A stretch of 8,575 nt of DNA, from positions 1-8,575 of the forward strand of contig JAEYYQ010000293.1 of the NCBI GenBank assembly GCA_023428365.1, written 5' to 3'. Below the pieces are notes generated by a model that saw only the letters and a program-made list of their open reading frames with translations, searched no databases and was not told the DNA's origin. Shown here one piece after another: positions 7,462-8,575 of the stretch (position 1 is the stretch's first letter; each line of letters begins with the position of its first letter). This DNA is from Pseudomonadota bacterium. Lineage in GTDB: Bacteria; Pseudomonadota; Alphaproteobacteria; Rhizobiales; Hyphomicrobiaceae. The position numbers and the translations under genes are program-made.

Positions 7462-7800
7462 GGACACTGTCGCGACCATATCGGACGCGGTACCGACACG
7501 ATCACAGCGGTGAAATCTCCGCGTTTCGCCACGCTGAGACCCCGACACGGCCACATGATGCTAGCGTTTGGACACTGTCGCGACCATGTCGGACGCAGTA
7601 CCGACGCTGTCCCAGCGCTCACTCCGCGACAGAAAACCGTTTGCGCCGCCTGTGAAACAGCGAGCAGAGATCCTCGGCTTCACCACGCTGAGATCCAGCC
7701 GTGGCGCGATGATTCTGCCATTTGGACAGTGTCGCGACGGTGCCCAATAGTATGGGATCATAGTCGCGACAGTGGCCGAACACGGTGGCCTGTTAGGCGG
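7462..7800. repeat. Degenerate repeat array 2: two units plus terminal segment
   Basis: The core GTCGCGAC recurs with its GCGAC at 7472, 7580 and 7734. The first unit begins GGACACTGTCGCGACCATAT (7462) and is shortened to 108 bases by loss of internal sequence. The second begins GGACACTGTCGCGACCATGT (7570) and is 154 bases long. A terminal segment starts at 7724 (GGACAGTGTCGCGACGGTG) and includes TGGGATCATAGTCGCGACAG (7753-7772). It matches the end of array 3 up to about 7774 and then diverges. Units share CCGAC, a CAC(G)CTGAGA block and GTTTGGACA joints, so the sequence between cores is itself homologous. Confidence 0.7.
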
Positions 7801-8213
7801 CGCCATGTTGCGACACTGCCGGCTGTAGCATCGACGGCGTCACAGCAGTGCTCGATGCTGCGGCCAGAAACTGTTCAAGCTACCTAAAGGGATACGCGCA
7901 GGATTTCGGCGGTCGTCACGCTGCGCTCAATCCACGGGTCATGAGGCTTTCCGTGTGGACACTGTCGCGACAGTGTCGGACGCTGCACCGACACCGTCAC
8001 AGCAGTGCTTAATCCCCGGACGGGATACCGTTTGTGCCGCCTATCGGAAAACGACGTAGAATTTCCGGTATCACTGCGCTGAGAGGCAGCCTCGGCGCGA
8101 TAACGCGGACGTTTGGACACAGTCGCGACAATGTTCAATCTTGTGGGATTATGGTCGCGACAATGTCGCTGACCATAAGTCAGACCCGACCCAAGTAAAG
8201 CTTCGGGCAATCC
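7801..8213. repeat. Degenerate repeat array 3: two units plus terminal segment
   Basis: GCGAC cores lie at 7810, 7967 and 8125, spaced 157 and 158 bases. The first unit is decayed at its start (ATGTTGCGACACTGCCGG) but keeps GTCACAGCAGTGCT, shared with the second. The second unit (7957-8114) is the best preserved and carries the perfect palindrome. The terminal segment (8115-8213) holds GGACACAGTCGCGACAATGT, then GCGACAATGTCG (8157-8168) and AAAGCTTCG (8197-8205), 49 bases end to end against 48 in array 1. Its layout of two units plus a terminal segment repeats that of array 2, suggesting duplication of a whole array. Confidence 0.7.
7958..7977. repeat. Perfect 20-base palindrome at the core of the repeat unit
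   Basis: GACACTGTCGCGACAGTGTC reads the same on both strands without a mismatch. Every unit of the three arrays carries a more or less decayed version at the same place, so this is probably the ancestral core. It could bind a dimeric protein or form a cruciform or hairpin. Confidence 0.85.
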
Positions 8214-8314
8214 AGGCGTGGGGGTCGCTTCGCCTCCGGCGCTAATATCATGCGCACGCGCGCCTTGACGGTTTCCCAGTGAAGCGAGCCAAAGAAACGT
8301 CCAGGATCTGCGTC
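8180..8314 (-). pseudogene. Possible eroded coding fragment
   Basis: From 8314 down to a TGA at 8182-8180 the minus strand reads 44 codons without interruption, including GSLHWETVKARVRMILAPEA. The composition looks protein-like, but third-position GC is only moderate, the frame closes upstream at once, and its last part runs into the terminal segment of repeat array 3. The stretch 8315-8456 has no other gene I can support. Read this as a weak hint of an older gene rather than a gene call. Confidence 0.18.
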
Positions 8315-8456
8315 ACAAGCTCATAATTGTTGCAGGACGTGTGGGTGAACGCTCCCGTCCGTTGCAATCACCCAGAGCCCAGACTGAGTTTTGATACTCT
8401 GCCGGCTGCAGCAGCGACAACACCGCGTTGTCGTCGGCTCTTGCGTCTCCAACGCG

Positions 8457-8575
8457 CTAACCGCAGCGATCGGTCATCGCCGATGAGATGTCGAAAAACG
8501 CCTTCACGGGCCAGCGGCGCAGCTCGGTCTTGAGACAGGCGAGGTAGTCGGTGCTTTCGATGTCCGACTTGAGCA
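8457..8575 (-). CDS. C-terminal end of an unidentified protein, cut by the window edge
   Basis: The minus strand is open from the right edge to a TAG at 8459-8457, giving 38 residues that include ESTDYLACLKTELRRWPVKA. Nearly every codon ends in G or C, as expected of a real gene in this genome, and this bias stops after the TAG. I do not recognise the family. The 5' part lies outside the window. The next gene on the same strand, the 833-residue exported protein, is about 1.5 kb away, so the two are not an obvious operon. The end could be natural or a truncation next to repeats. Confidence 0.5.
   Translation of the reverse strand, partial: LKSDIESTDYLACLKTELRRWPVKAFFDISSAMTDRCG

Noticed and set aside
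7303..8210. Open frames of 194 (plus) and 108 (minus) residues through arrays 2 and 3
   Set aside because: They follow the repeats, including the palindromes, and the corresponding frames are not kept between repeat copies.
7462..8213. CRISPR array
   Set aside because: The spacing is 76-158 bases, the sequence between cores is itself homologous between units, and no cas gene is present.
4072..8213. Composite transposon made of the two flanking repeat clusters and the exported protein gene
   Set aside because: No transposase frame or target-site duplication can be seen; the clusters differ in unit number and are in direct orientation, so this stays a hypothesis only.

Overview
The window looks like chromosomal DNA of a GC-rich alphaproteobacterium, most likely a member of the Hyphomicrobiales close to Bradyrhizobium, Rhodopseudomonas or Afipia. 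This rests on the GC-rich codon use, the look of the proteins and the tRNA-Asn sequence. No single marker fixes the genus.

Left half (1-3823): a compact phosphorus-related block. The 3' part of a LysR-type regulator (1-849) resembles the regulators associated with aminoethylphosphonate catabolism. After a near-consensus Pho box (878-895) comes a Na+/phosphate cotransporter of the NptA/YjbB type with a C-terminal PhoU-like domain (955-2673). Converging on it, 9 bases away, is a ten-helix EamA/DMT transporter (2683-3531, minus strand) that resembles the membrane protein associated with phosphonate utilisation. A second good Pho box (3682-3699) lies beyond it and points rightwards at no visible protein gene. 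The inferred theme is handling of phosphate or phosphonate under PhoB control. The catabolic enzymes themselves are not in the window and may lie to the left.

Middle (3824-4316): an intact tRNA-Asn(GTT) with encoded CCA marks a change of character. Just after it are a T-run and a perfect tandem 11-mer (3944-3965), which would fit an integrase attachment site. Then comes the first of three arrays of a degenerate repeat of about 158 bases, built around the palindrome GACACTGTCGCGACAGTGTC.

Right half (4467-8575): accessory-looking DNA. A minus-strand gene (4467-6968) encodes an 833-residue exported protein of unknown function with 20 cysteines. It is flanked on both sides by the repeat family, in the same orientation: 4072-4316 downstream of the gene and 7462-8213 upstream. 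A weak 61-codon reading frame lies upstream of it. At the right edge is the C-terminal end of an unidentified minus-strand gene (8457-8575). No transposase, integrase, CRISPR array or rRNA was seen.
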